Assembly (NCBI GenBank): GCA_029213265.1
Contig: JARGNG010000011.1
Span: forward strand, 82,712 to 146,711
Direction of reading: 5' to 3'
Origin: Verrucomicrobiales bacterium
Lineage (GTDB): Bacteria; Verrucomicrobiota; Verrucomicrobiia; Verrucomicrobiales; DEV007
DNA: 64,000 nt
Part shown: positions 34,672-42,625 of the stretch, piece by piece
How the letters are laid out: the number at the start of each line of letters is the position of its first letter
Numbering within the stretch: position 1 is the first letter of the stretch
Program-made: the position numbers and the translations under genes
The notes under the pieces: model-generated
The model's database searches: none
The model's input: only the letters and a program-made list of their open reading frames with translations
Told to the model about the DNA's origin: nothing

Positions 34672-34741
34672 CCGTAAAGGAAAACGTCAGTTTTTCCCGC
34701 AACCGCTGGCACCGTCCGAAATTCTCACGAATTCCTCTCCC
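34672..34741. repeat. Inverted-repeat intergenic element, copy C
   Basis: CGTAAAGGAAAACGTCAG followed by TTTTTCCCGC begins the unit. The right part reads TTCTCACGAATTCCTCTCCC. Blocks, order and length (about 70 bases) match copy A at 8398, 26 kb away. It lies in the 130-base gap between the PLP enzyme gene and the convergent envelope-protein gene. Confidence 0.65.
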
Positions 34742-34773
34742 CCTGCGCGACGACCGCAGATGATGCTTTGCTC

Positions 34774-35856
34774 TTACTGCGAAAGATAACTGCTGGAAAT
34801 CGTTCCAACGCGACCATCCGGCAACTGGATCCGGGAAATTCCATCGCCGGAACTGAGAACGTTCACGCCGCCTCCCTGATAGAGTTTCACCTTCACCCCG
34901 TTTACCGTGGCGGAGCCATCACGCACCACGGAAGCCGGAGTTCCCGCAGGCGGATCCTCGGTGCGACGCTGAAAAATGGGAGCCGGCTGGGAAGCCGTGG
35001 GAGCGGGAGGAGCCGGCTCATCAAAGGATGCCGGGTCAGGAATTTCATTGGATGCCACAGGAGGAGCCGGAGATTCGCTCGCTACGCTACCCGTTGGAGG
35101 CGTGCTGGTGGCTACCGGAAGCGGATCCGCGCCCGCAGGCACTTCCTCCGGCTTTTTCCTGCCAAACAGTTTGCTGAAGAACCCGGGTTTTCCGTTTCCA
35201 ACCGGCAGTTCAGACGAGGCCGGCGCTTCATTGACCGTTGCTTCCTGCAGAGCCGAATTCATCGCTTCCGGGTTGGGGGTGCTGACAGGCGGCTGAGGGG
35301 GAGCATCGGCAGCACTTGTCTCATCGCCAGCCGCAGGGGCCTCTGGATGGTAGGGATTCTGATAGTCAGAAGCGCCTACCGGAGCTTCAAAAACGGGAGC
35401 GTTATTCTTCTTTTTGGACTGAAAGAACTTAAAGAGCCCGCCTTCCTTTTTGGGAAGCCCGGCAACGGGTGTAGGCGCCGTCACACCTTGAGGCGCAGCC
35501 CCCTCAAAAGGCGGCACATAGTCCCGCCCTCTGCGAATCGGAGGCCTCGGGGTGTCCGAGGGCGGCGCAGGAGGTGGCTTATTCGCGGCCAGAAATTCGG
35601 CTGCAGTTCGCGGTGGTGGTGGGTGCGGGGTTCCACTTTGTGCTGCCCGCGAATACATCAACTCCTTTTGCTTTCGTGCTTCTGCGGCGGCGCGGGCCAG
35701 TTCCCGATCCGCCTGGGTCCGGTTGTAGGCGACATTGCCCTGTGTATCGTAGGCGGTTGCCGCCGGGCCATAGGGAAGTGCTTCTGCGCCATCCTGCGAG
35801 TTGCCGAAAGTGGCAAAGCATGATATTCCCAAGATCAGGAGTAAAATCGATTTCAT
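34774..35856 (-). CDS. Exported proline-rich protein with a C-terminal SH3-like segment
   Basis: A 360-residue protein with a signal peptide (MKSILLLILGISCFATFGNS). The middle is Pro/Ala-rich and disordered, with two short similar basic patches, GGLFKFFQSKKKN (near 145) and GFFSKLFGRKKPEE (near 228). The last 50 residues (VNGVKVKLYQGGGVNVLSSG, then IQLPDGRVGTISSSYL) resemble a small SH3b-type beta domain. It is probably a periplasmic or outer-membrane-associated structural protein that spans the wall. I do not recognise a named family. Confidence 0.7.
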   Translation of the reverse strand: MKSILLLILGISCFATFGNSQDGAEALPYGPAATAYDTQGNVAYNRTQADRELARAAAEARKQKELMYSRAAQSGTPHPPPPRTAAEFLAANKPPPAPPSDTPRPPIRRGRDYVPPFEGAAPQGVTAPTPVAGLPKKEGGLFKFFQSKKKNNAPVFEAPVGASDYQNPYHPEAPAAGDETSAADAPPQPPVSTPNPEAMNSALQEATVNEAPASSELPVGNGKPGFFSKLFGRKKPEEVPAGADPLPVATSTPPTGSVASESPAPPVASNEIPDPASFDEPAPPAPTASQPAPIFQRRTEDPPAGTPASVVRDGSATVNGVKVKLYQGGGVNVLSSGDGISRIQLPDGRVGTISSSYLSQ

Positions 35857-35922
35857 GCGATTGTTCGTGTTTCTTCTCCCCTACTGTGCTCTGTTTTCCT
35901 CTACATTTCCAGCCTAACAAAC

Positions 35923-37002
35923 ATGAATTTGATCTTCGACGTACACCTCGATTTGAGCATGAACGCTCTCGAATGGAACCGCGACATTACCCTTCCGCTT
36001 GAGGAAATCCGGGCCTACGAAAAGGGAAAGACGGACATGAGGGCCCGCGGAGCCAACACCGTTTCCCTCGACGAAATGAGAAAGGCCGGAGCCGGTCTCT
36101 GTGTCGCAACGCAAATTGCAGGATGCATGAAGCCAGCCGGACCGGTCGCGAGTTGGGAAACTCCTGCACAGGCCTGGGGCATGACGCAGGCCCAGCGTTC
36201 CGTTTACGAGGTGCTCTCCGAATTGGGCGAAATGGCGCCGATCACCAATTTGGAGCAGCTGGACGCCCACCTCGCCAAGTGGGCCGACCCGGAGGCTGCC
36301 GCTGCGAGAAAGGAGCCGATCGGATATGTGCTCAGCCTGGAAGGTGCGGACTCCATGGTCACGGTCGACTACCTGGAGAGGGCCTACGAATATGGTCTCC
36401 GTGCCCTCGGCCCCGCTCACTACGGCATCGGGCGCTACGCCTTTGGGCACGATACGGTGGGCGGTCTTCCCGAATGCGGAAAGGAACTGGTCCGGAAAAT
36501 GGATGAACTCGGGATCATTCTCGACGTCACCCACTTGAGTGACGACTGCTTTTTCGACGCGCTCGACATCTACGGAGGAACGGTTTGGGCCAGCCACTCG
36601 AACTGCCGCGCCCTGGTCGACGATCCCCGTCAGTTCAGCGATGAGCAGATCAAACTTCTCATCGAACGCGGTGCCGTTCTTGGAAGCGTCTTCGACGCCT
36701 GGATGATGAAACCCGGATGGATACGGGGCGTCTCCACTCCTCAATCGGTCGGCGTGAAAGTGGAGGACGTTCTTGATCACGTGGATCATATCTGCCAGCT
36801 CGCCGGCAATGCCTCCCACGTCGGCATCGGAAGCGATCTCGACGGTGGATTTGGTCTCGAGCAGTGCCCGATGGATCTCAACAGCATCGTGGACCTCCAG
36901 CGCCTCGACGGACTACTGGCGGATCGTGGTTATTCCGAAGAAGAGATCAGCGGATTCTTTCACGGGAATTTCCTGAGACTGTTGCGGGAAGCCTGGGCGT
37001 AA
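35923..37002 (+). CDS. Membrane dipeptidase-like M19 peptidase
   Basis: A 359-residue amidohydrolase-fold protein. The metal residues expected of renal dipeptidase are visible: DVHLD (6-10; His8, Asp10), the bridging Glu in LSLEGAD near 125, His in LDVTHLSDD and WASHSNCRAL, and HVGIGSDLDGGFG near the C-terminus. M19 enzymes cleave dipeptides, including ones with D-residues. No signal peptide is present, so it is likely cytosolic. It is divergent from the proline-rich protein gene and apparently single. Normal dipeptidase length. Confidence 0.88.
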   Translation: MNLIFDVHLDLSMNALEWNRDITLPLEEIRAYEKGKTDMRARGANTVSLDEMRKAGAGLCVATQIAGCMKPAGPVASWETPAQAWGMTQAQRSVYEVLSELGEMAPITNLEQLDAHLAKWADPEAAAARKEPIGYVLSLEGADSMVTVDYLERAYEYGLRALGPAHYGIGRYAFGHDTVGGLPECGKELVRKMDELGIILDVTHLSDDCFFDALDIYGGTVWASHSNCRALVDDPRQFSDEQIKLLIERGAVLGSVFDAWMMKPGWIRGVSTPQSVGVKVEDVLDHVDHICQLAGNASHVGIGSDLDGGFGLEQCPMDLNSIVDLQRLDGLLADRGYSEEEISGFFHGNFLRLLREAWA

Positions 37003-37041
37003 CCGTCAAAAGGCGCCCCTCTTGTCGGGCTTGATCCATTC

Positions 37042-37764
37042 TCATTCCGGTGTGCCGCGGAACAACTCGTAGAACGCAATCGCCGCAGACGCCGCGACAT
37101 TGAGCGAATCGATCTCGTTTGCCATCGGGATCGTCACCTTTTTATCACAGAGTGCTTCCACTGCTGCCGGCAGGCCCTCCTCCTCACTGCCAAGCAGGAC
37201 CACCGATTTGGCAACCGAATTGACCTGGGATAGCTTGACGGCCCCTTCCCGCAAACTGGTCCCGAAACTGACAAATCCGGCATCCCGGAATCGAAGGAAT
37301 TCCGCCGATATCGACGGCACCTCAAAAATCGGAATCCGAAATACCGCCGTGGCGGAAGCTCGAACACATTTCGCGCCAAACACATCGGCCCCAAGCCCGG
37401 ACTCCAGCACAACGCCCTGCGCGCCAAAGGCAGCCGCAGAACGGATGATGGTTCCGAGGTTTCCGGGATCCGCCAGGCTATAAGGAACCACGAGACGGGA
37501 GACACGGGCGAGAAACCTGTCGGAGGGAGAAGACGGGTGGGGTCTTACTGCCGTAGCGTAGACTCCGCGATGAAAGGGAAACCCACGCTCCGCCGTTAGA
37601 ATCTCCGGACTCTCCTCCCGAAACGGGATCGAATCGCTCTTCAAACGATCCAGTAGCAGGGAATGGCGTTCTTTCTCGAGGACGACTTCGATCACCTCAA
37701 ATGATGAATCGAGCAGCGCTTCCACTGCCCATCGCCCTTCGACTATGAAAGTCGGCTCACTCAG
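37042..37764 (-). CDS. SpoU/TrmH-family RNA 2'-O-methyltransferase, probable CTG start
   Basis: A GTG at 37725 gives 227 residues, but the 13 in-frame codons before it encode SEPTFIVEGRWAV, which with the following EALL is the conserved N-terminus of TrmH-type enzymes. No ATG, GTG or TTG lies between the upstream in-frame stop and 37725. A CTG at 37764 overlaps the stop of the preceding gene (CTGA), so I start there (240 residues). The SPOUT motifs are visible: LADPGNLGTIIRSAAAFGA, VVLLGSEEEGLP and PMANEIDSLNVAASAAI. It methylates a ribose in tRNA or rRNA; the site is unknown. Confidence 0.8.
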   Translation of the reverse strand: MSEPTFIVEGRWAVEALLDSSFEVIEVVLEKERHSLLLDRLKSDSIPFREESPEILTAERGFPFHRGVYATAVRPHPSSPSDRFLARVSRLVVPYSLADPGNLGTIIRSAAAFGAQGVVLESGLGADVFGAKCVRASATAVFRIPIFEVPSISAEFLRFRDAGFVSFGTSLREGAVKLSQVNSVAKSVVLLGSEEEGLPAAVEALCDKKVTIPMANEIDSLNVAASAAIAFYELFRGTPE

Positions 37765-38105
37765 TGTGCTTCTTCAGTCTTCCTTTGCGAATAGCCCAGG
37801 AATCCAAAAGCGACCAGCGCGAGACCACCGAGGAGACGGAGAACGCCACCCAGGGCAGTAGCGCCCATGGTGCTGAAACCGTAAGCAAGAATACCCAGTC
37901 CCATGAGAATGGCGAAAACAGGTCCTGCTATCTCAATTGCTTTCGCGGAAAGAGGCAGACATCCCAGGATTGCAAACATCAGGGTAAAGAAAACGAGGAA
38001 GAGCCAAAGCGGAGTCCAGTTGCCGTTGCTGGCACTGACGCAGACTTCACAAAGAAGCCAGCTCAGACCACAAACATAGAAAAAGCCGAGGGAAAGGGAA
38101 TTCAT
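37761..38105 (-). CDS. Small four-helix membrane protein
   Basis: A 114-residue protein with four hydrophobic helices (about 3-22, 30-50, 57-77, 85-105) and a short charged tail ending KTEEAH. I do not recognise the family. Its TGA overlaps the proposed CTG start of the RNA methyltransferase gene, so the two are probably co-translated. It is 90 bases downstream of accA on the same strand. Confidence 0.65.
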   Translation of the reverse strand: MNSLSLGFFYVCGLSWLLCEVCVSASNGNWTPLWLFLVFFTLMFAILGCLPLSAKAIEIAGPVFAILMGLGILAYGFSTMGATALGGVLRLLGGLALVAFGFLGYSQRKTEEAH

Positions 38106-38195
38106 ACGATCGAAAGTGATTCAGGTTCGGAAAGTTTCAAGTCGATTATTACGAAAGTAGCTACGCGTCAGAGTGAATCAGGGAAACCCTGATAC

Positions 38196-39161
38196 CTATC
38201 TCGTCTTTTCCCGAACCTCGCCAAACTGACGAAATTTCTGATAGCGGGCTTCGAGGAGGTCTGCAGTCGGCTGACCTTCCAACTCGAGGAGGTGCTTGTT
38301 TACGGTGCTCTTGAGATTATTGGCGGAGCCGACATGGTCGTGATGCGCGCCTCCCATGGGTTCCGAAATCAGTTCGTCAATGATGCCAATGTCGAGGAGA
38401 TCGCTGGCGCTCAATTTCAATGCCTGCGCCGCTTCCGTCGCATACTTTCGGTCTTTCCAGAGAATCGCGGCACAACCTTCCGGACTGATCACGGAATAGT
38501 AGGCATTTTCCATCATGAGGACGCGGTCCGCGACTCCAATTCCCAATGCGCCACCGGAACCACCTTCGCCAATGACGACGGCAATGATCGGAACTTTGAG
38601 AGACATCATCTCACGCAGATTGAATGCAATCGCCTCCGCGATGTTTCGCTCCTCGGCTCCAATACCGGGATAGGCACCGGGAGTATCAATCAGCGTAACG
38701 ATGGGAATATGGAACTTCTCAGCCAAACGCATGAGGCGAAGAGCTTTGCGGTACCCTTCCGGATGCGCGCTGCCAAAGTTACGGCGGAGATTTTCCTTGG
38801 TGTCCCTCCCCTTTTGGTGACCGATCACCATGACCTTGCGACCCTCAAGATATGCAAAACCTCCGGGCATGGCCTCGTCATCCCCGATATGGCGGTCCCC
38901 GTGCAGTTCCAGAAAATCATCGAAAGAGTGCTCCACGTAGTCGAGCATGAAAGGCCGCTGGGTATGCCGGGCAATCTGAACGCGCTGCCAGGAAGAAAGA
39001 TTCCGATATACGTCGGTCTTCGTCTTGGTCAGCTTATCTTCGATCCGCTTCATCTCGCTCGACATGTCAATGTCACTGTCGGCAGCACGGTCACGGAGCT
39101 CCGTGAGCTGACGCTCGAGATTCACAATCGGTTTTTCAAATTCCAAAGGTTCTGTGATCAT
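38196..39161 (-). CDS. accA: Acetyl-CoA carboxylase carboxyltransferase subunit alpha
   Basis: The frame reaches 39230, inside the neighbouring gene; the ATG at 39161 gives the usual 321 residues and start (LEFEKPIVNLERQL). Motifs: RPFMLDYVEHSFDDFLELHGDR, GHQKGRDTKENLRRNFG, TLIDTPGAYPGIGAEERN and GEGGSGGALGIGV. AccA with AccD transfers the carboxyl group from biotin carboxyl carrier protein to acetyl-CoA, starting fatty acid synthesis. It lies 52 bases after an LysM protein gene, and acpP is two genes further upstream, so envelope and fatty acid genes are grouped. Confidence 0.95.
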   Translation of the reverse strand: MITEPLEFEKPIVNLERQLTELRDRAADSDIDMSSEMKRIEDKLTKTKTDVYRNLSSWQRVQIARHTQRPFMLDYVEHSFDDFLELHGDRHIGDDEAMPGGFAYLEGRKVMVIGHQKGRDTKENLRRNFGSAHPEGYRKALRLMRLAEKFHIPIVTLIDTPGAYPGIGAEERNIAEAIAFNLREMMSLKVPIIAVVIGEGGSGGALGIGVADRVLMMENAYYSVISPEGCAAILWKDRKYATEAAQALKLSASDLLDIGIIDELISEPMGGAHHDHVGSANNLKSTVNKHLLELEGQPTADLLEARYQKFRQFGEVREKTR

Positions 39162-39213
39162 AGCAGTTTCCCGGTAAGTAATAGAATATCGGATCGCTCC
39201 TATCAAACGACAA

Positions 39214-40047
39214 TTATTGGACCAAATCAACCCGCGATCCGTTTCTCAAAATCGTAAAGAGCTCCTCCATCTCGGCCTTTTCGACCATTACTCCGAAGGA
39301 TTGGGAATCGTCTCTCTTCACCTCCCGGATGAAAAGGCCAATTTTTCCGGTTCGAATCCACTTCGAACACTTCAAGTAATTGGTATCCATGAAATTGATG
39401 GGGCGATCTTCGAACCATGCCACTTTTTCTTTGATCGTCGTGGAGACCGGGGCCCGCAGGTCCGGCGGAAGGTTGCTGTCGAGTATGGAGTAGCGCTTAA
39501 AAAAGGTCTCCCCATCAAACACCGTGATCAGATTCTCGCTGAGATCGATTTCGACCCGCAGCTTCAAGGGATACACCGTCAGTTCCTCATCCGGATAAAT
39601 CAGCGCATTTGATTTCGCGTTGGTCCGCATGATGTAGTCAATGGTCGTCTCCGACCGACGGGCAATCGTCACGAGAGCCTCCCCACGTCGTACCTTGTGA
39701 ACCGTCTTTCCCGGTTGCGGAATCTTTGACAGCAGCAAATCGAGATTCAGCTCACCGACAATTCGTTTCGCCTCCTCGTGAGTTTTTGACTCGGGAAAAT
39801 ACTCCATCAGGTAGAGAAGCCGGTCCCTCGCCGAGACCAGTTCACCTTCCTTTATCAGGTCAATTGCCTTGTCGAAATGGCGTTTCCCGAGATCGGGCTT
39901 TTCCCGGGTCGTTCCCCCGCCTTCCATGGTCCGGTTCACGACGATGTTTGGTTCGGCAAATTTCTTCCAGTAGAAATAGGCTCCTGCAACGCCGCCGGCG
40001 CAGATCAACAAAGCAAGGAATGCGAGCAGAAACTTAAATCTTGCCAT
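39214..40047 (-). CDS. LysM protein with degenerate L,D-transpeptidase domain
   Basis: A 277-residue protein with an N-terminal membrane anchor (about 6-26), a TPR-like helical region (about 55-105), a LysM domain (114-159, VHKVRRGEALVTIARRSETT) and a C-terminal YkuD-like beta domain starting VEIDLSENLITVFDGE. In active L,D-transpeptidases the end of this domain carries SHGCIR. Here the matching position reads SFGVMV (250-255), so catalytic His and Cys are both missing. It is likely a peptidoglycan-binding pseudoenzyme anchored in the inner membrane. It sits between an unknown gene (15 bases) and accA (52 bases), probably one operon. Confidence 0.75.
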   Translation of the reverse strand: MARFKFLLAFLALLICAGGVAGAYFYWKKFAEPNIVVNRTMEGGGTTREKPDLGKRHFDKAIDLIKEGELVSARDRLLYLMEYFPESKTHEEAKRIVGELNLDLLLSKIPQPGKTVHKVRRGEALVTIARRSETTIDYIMRTNAKSNALIYPDEELTVYPLKLRVEIDLSENLITVFDGETFFKRYSILDSNLPPDLRAPVSTTIKEKVAWFEDRPINFMDTNYLKCSKWIRTGKIGLFIREVKRDDSQSFGVMVEKAEMEELFTILRNGSRVDLVQ

Positions 40048-40062
40048 GGTCGCTACGGTTGC

Positions 40063-40590
40063 TTAGAGCAGGCCTCTGCGTTTGAAATCAAAGGCGTTAA
40101 TATCGCGGGAAGTGGCCACCATTTCCATGGTAAACTTCAGAAGCGATATCTCCCAGGTATCATCCACTCCAATGATGACCGCCCGCGAAGGGTTTCCACT
40201 CACCCGAATGTCATCGAGAATGCGGTCCCGCACGGCCTCGATCGGTTCGTGGACGATGGATTCGGTAAATCCCCGTTTTGCAAAAACGAAACCGTATTTC
40301 ACGATGTCGAGATTGCCGAACTGACGAAACCACTCGGAAAAGACTTCCGCCTGTTCTCCAAACCCCTCGAACATCAGCTCCGCATAGGCCTCGGGACGAA
40401 GAATCTTCGGTTGCTCGGCCTCAATTTTTCCTTCCCGAACCCGAACTCGCCCGACCTCATCCATCGGCTCGGTTAGCAGATGAAACTGGAAGTTGGTCGT
40501 GCCGAAGGTGTCGATCCTTCGATCCGGCTCGTGCACCACTACAGTGGTCTCCATCGCGTAAGCAATGTCGTCGAAAGTAAGAGAAGACAT
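40063..40590 (-). CDS. Conserved-looking protein of unknown function
   Basis: A 175-residue acidic soluble protein without signal peptide or membrane helices. It has an N-terminal beta-like part (TTVVVHEPDRRIDTFGTTNF), a central helical part (EAYAELMFEGFGEQAEVFSEWFRQF) and a C-terminal RAVIIGVDDTWEISLLKFTMEMV segment. I recognise no family or catalytic motif. The tight 15-base spacing to the LysM pseudo-transpeptidase and the position after acpP suggest a role in envelope or fatty acid coordination, but this is only context. Confidence 0.65.
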   Translation of the reverse strand: MSSLTFDDIAYAMETTVVVHEPDRRIDTFGTTNFQFHLLTEPMDEVGRVRVREGKIEAEQPKILRPEAYAELMFEGFGEQAEVFSEWFRQFGNLDIVKYGFVFAKRGFTESIVHEPIEAVRDRILDDIRVSGNPSRAVIIGVDDTWEISLLKFTMEMVATSRDINAFDFKRRGLL

Positions 40591-40704
40591 CGTAAAGAAA
40601 GGGTCGCCTACCCTACGGGATGGCAGAAAAAATGCGAATCATTCCTCGCTCCGACACATCGCGAAATCGAGTCAGCCCTCCAAAATCAAGCTCGTGAGCC
40701 GGGC

Positions 40705-40734
40705 AAAAAAAATGCGCCCCGAATTGGAGGCGCA
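40705..40734 (-). terminator. Intrinsic terminator after acpP
   Basis: On the minus strand TGCGCC-tccaattcgg-GGCGCA is followed by eight T residues. It lies 30 bases after the acpP stop, separating acpP from the downstream unknown-LysM-accA genes. Confidence 0.85.
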
Positions 40735-40763
40735 CTTCATTCCGTTAAGAAACTGAAAGATTC

Positions 40764-41006
40764 TTACTTGGACTGCTCTTCGATGTAGGAATTCACTTCA
40801 CCAACGCTGGTCAGCTTTTCGGCATCCTCGTCGGGAACCGTAATGTCGAACTCTTCCTCAAAAGCCATTACCAGTTCAACGGTATCAAGAGAGTCCGCGC
40901 CGAGGTCTTCGATGAACTTCGCTTCAGGCTTAACCTGATCTTCGCTCACTCCGAGCTGTTCAACGATAATGTTTTTTACCTTTTCTTCGATAGATGCGTC
41001 AGCCAT
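40764..41006 (-). CDS. acpP: Acyl carrier protein
   Basis: An 80-residue, highly acidic four-helix protein. The phosphopantetheine attachment site is Ser39 in [19 protein letters not shown], exactly as in bacterial ACPs. Normal length is about 78. It carries acyl chains in fatty acid and lipid A synthesis. It has its own terminator just downstream, which fits its usual high expression as a short transcript. Confidence 0.96.
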   Translation of the reverse strand: MADASIEEKVKNIIVEQLGVSEDQVKPEAKFIEDLGADSLDTVELVMAFEEEFDITVPDEDAEKLTSVGEVNSYIEEQSK

Positions 41007-41156
41007 TTGCAGGGGGATAAGAGTTCTGTTGAGGCTGTTATTACCGGTGGTTCATCCGTTTGGCAACGGTTTTTTTGCTTCTCAGGGGTGACATTGTCAT
41101 TTTCCCGCGCAAGCCGGCATTGCCGAACGATCTGACTTCGCTATGTTTCCGCAACT

Positions 41157-42323
41157 ATGTCGTTTGTCGAAAACCTCAATGCCCTCGACGCGGGGGAAAA
41201 GATTTCTCCTCTGCTGGACCGCTTTCAGCAGCTGCTCGCACCGATGTCGCCCGGAGAAATGGAGATGCTCGCACAGCAGTCCGTGACAGCGACGCGGCAG
41301 AATTTCGGGAAAACGATGCGACTCTTCGCACCGATCTATCTCTCCAACGAATGCGTCAACAACTGCTCCTACTGCGGCTTTTCCCGGGACAATCCCATTC
41401 TCCGCACCACTCTCACCGTCGAACAGGTGGTCGCGGAAGCGAAATTCCTGTCCCGCAAGGGCTTCCGTAATCTTCTCCTCGTCGCCGGGGAACACCCGAA
41501 ATTCGTTTCCGACGGCTATCTCGAGGACTGTCTCGAAGCGCTTCGTGAATCGGTCCCCACGATCGCCATTGAAGTCGGGCCGATGGAAACGCCGGAATAC
41601 GCCCGCATGGTAGAGGCCGGCTGCGAAGGCCTCGTCGTTTACCAGGAAACCTATCGTCGCGAGCCCTACGCCGAATATCATACCGCGGGCCCCAAAAAGA
41701 ACTTCGATTGGAGAATCGACTGCCCGGAACGCGGATACGACGGTGGCTTTCGTCGCATTGGGATCGGTGCCCTCATGGGACTGACCGACTGGCGTTACGA
41801 TGTGCTCCGGCTCGCGGCCCATCTGGAGTATCTCTATCGAACCTGTTGGAAAGCAACCTTCACGATCAGCCTCCCCCGCCTCCGCCCCGCTGCGGGAAAA
41901 TTCCAGCCGGAGTTTGCCATGACCGATGCGGAGTTCGTGCAGGCTCTTTGTGCGTTCCGCGTTTGCTTTCCTCAGGTGGGAATCGTCCTGAGCACACGCG
42001 AACCGATCGCCCTTCGTAATGCTCTCTTCCCTCTCGGGATCACCTCAATCAGTGCCGGGAGCCATACCGAACCGGGCGGCTATACGGGCGAGGGAGCCGA
42101 CGACGTTCATCTCACCGTGCGCGGTCGCCGCGTCGAGTTGGAGGAAGCGCCCCGGAAGCCCTGTGCCGGGACAGGGGAAACCACCGCAACGGGTCAATTT
42201 GACATCGCCGACGAAAGAAGCCCGGAAGACGTGGCCGCCTATTTGCGGCAAGTCGGCCTGGAGCCGGTTTGGAAAGACTGGGACAGCTCAATCCTGTCGC
42301 CTGCCGCAAACACCCCTGTGTAA
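41157..42323 (+). CDS. thiH: 2-iminoacetate synthase ThiH
   Basis: A 388-residue radical SAM protein. The cluster motif CVNNCSYCGF (CxxxCxxC) lies near residue 63, preceded by RLFAPIYLSNE. Other ThiH features are LLLVAGEHPKFV, EVGPMETPEYARMVEAGCEGLVVYQETY and TDWRYDVLRLAAHLEYL. ThiH splits tyrosine to p-cresol and dehydroglycine for the thiazole of thiamine. It uses an oxygen-sensitive cluster, unlike ThiO of strict aerobes. thiS follows 34 bases later. thiG and thiF are not in the window. Confidence 0.92.
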   Translation: MSFVENLNALDAGEKISPLLDRFQQLLAPMSPGEMEMLAQQSVTATRQNFGKTMRLFAPIYLSNECVNNCSYCGFSRDNPILRTTLTVEQVVAEAKFLSRKGFRNLLLVAGEHPKFVSDGYLEDCLEALRESVPTIAIEVGPMETPEYARMVEAGCEGLVVYQETYRREPYAEYHTAGPKKNFDWRIDCPERGYDGGFRRIGIGALMGLTDWRYDVLRLAAHLEYLYRTCWKATFTISLPRLRPAAGKFQPEFAMTDAEFVQALCAFRVCFPQVGIVLSTREPIALRNALFPLGITSISAGSHTEPGGYTGEGADDVHLTVRGRRVELEEAPRKPCAGTGETTATGQFDIADERSPEDVAAYLRQVGLEPVWKDWDSSILSPAANTPV

Positions 42324-42357
42324 ACCATTCATGGTAAACACGTTTCACGAGGTTTTC

Positions 42358-42561
42358 ATGACAATCACATTAAACGGAAAGAGCCACGAAATCGAGGCGA
42401 ACTCCCCTACCATCACCGAATTTGTCGGAACGTTACCGATCGGCAATCAACCCGTGCTCGTGGAATTGAACGGAGAAGCGATTCTCGTTCGTGAATTTGA
42501 CGAACACCGCATTCAGGAGGGAGATACGCTGGAAGTGATCCGCATGGTCGCCGGAGGATAG
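42358..42561 (+). CDS. thiS: Sulfur carrier protein ThiS
   Basis: A 67-residue ubiquitin-like protein: MTITLNGKSHEIEANSPTI at the start and a C-terminal Gly-Gly (RMVAGG), which is adenylated and thiocarboxylated to carry sulfur for thiazole formation. The ATG at 42358 has an AGG about 8 bases upstream; a longer start at 42331 would add nine residues not seen in the family. The longer frame overlapping thiH is a shadow. Confidence 0.92.
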   Translation: MTITLNGKSHEIEANSPTITEFVGTLPIGNQPVLVELNGEAILVREFDEHRIQEGDTLEVIRMVAGG

Positions 42562-42625
42562 GCTTACTTCCGGGCATCGAGCCGGTGCGATCCAGGTTTC
42601 CACAGACCGACCGGGAGGATCGGTG

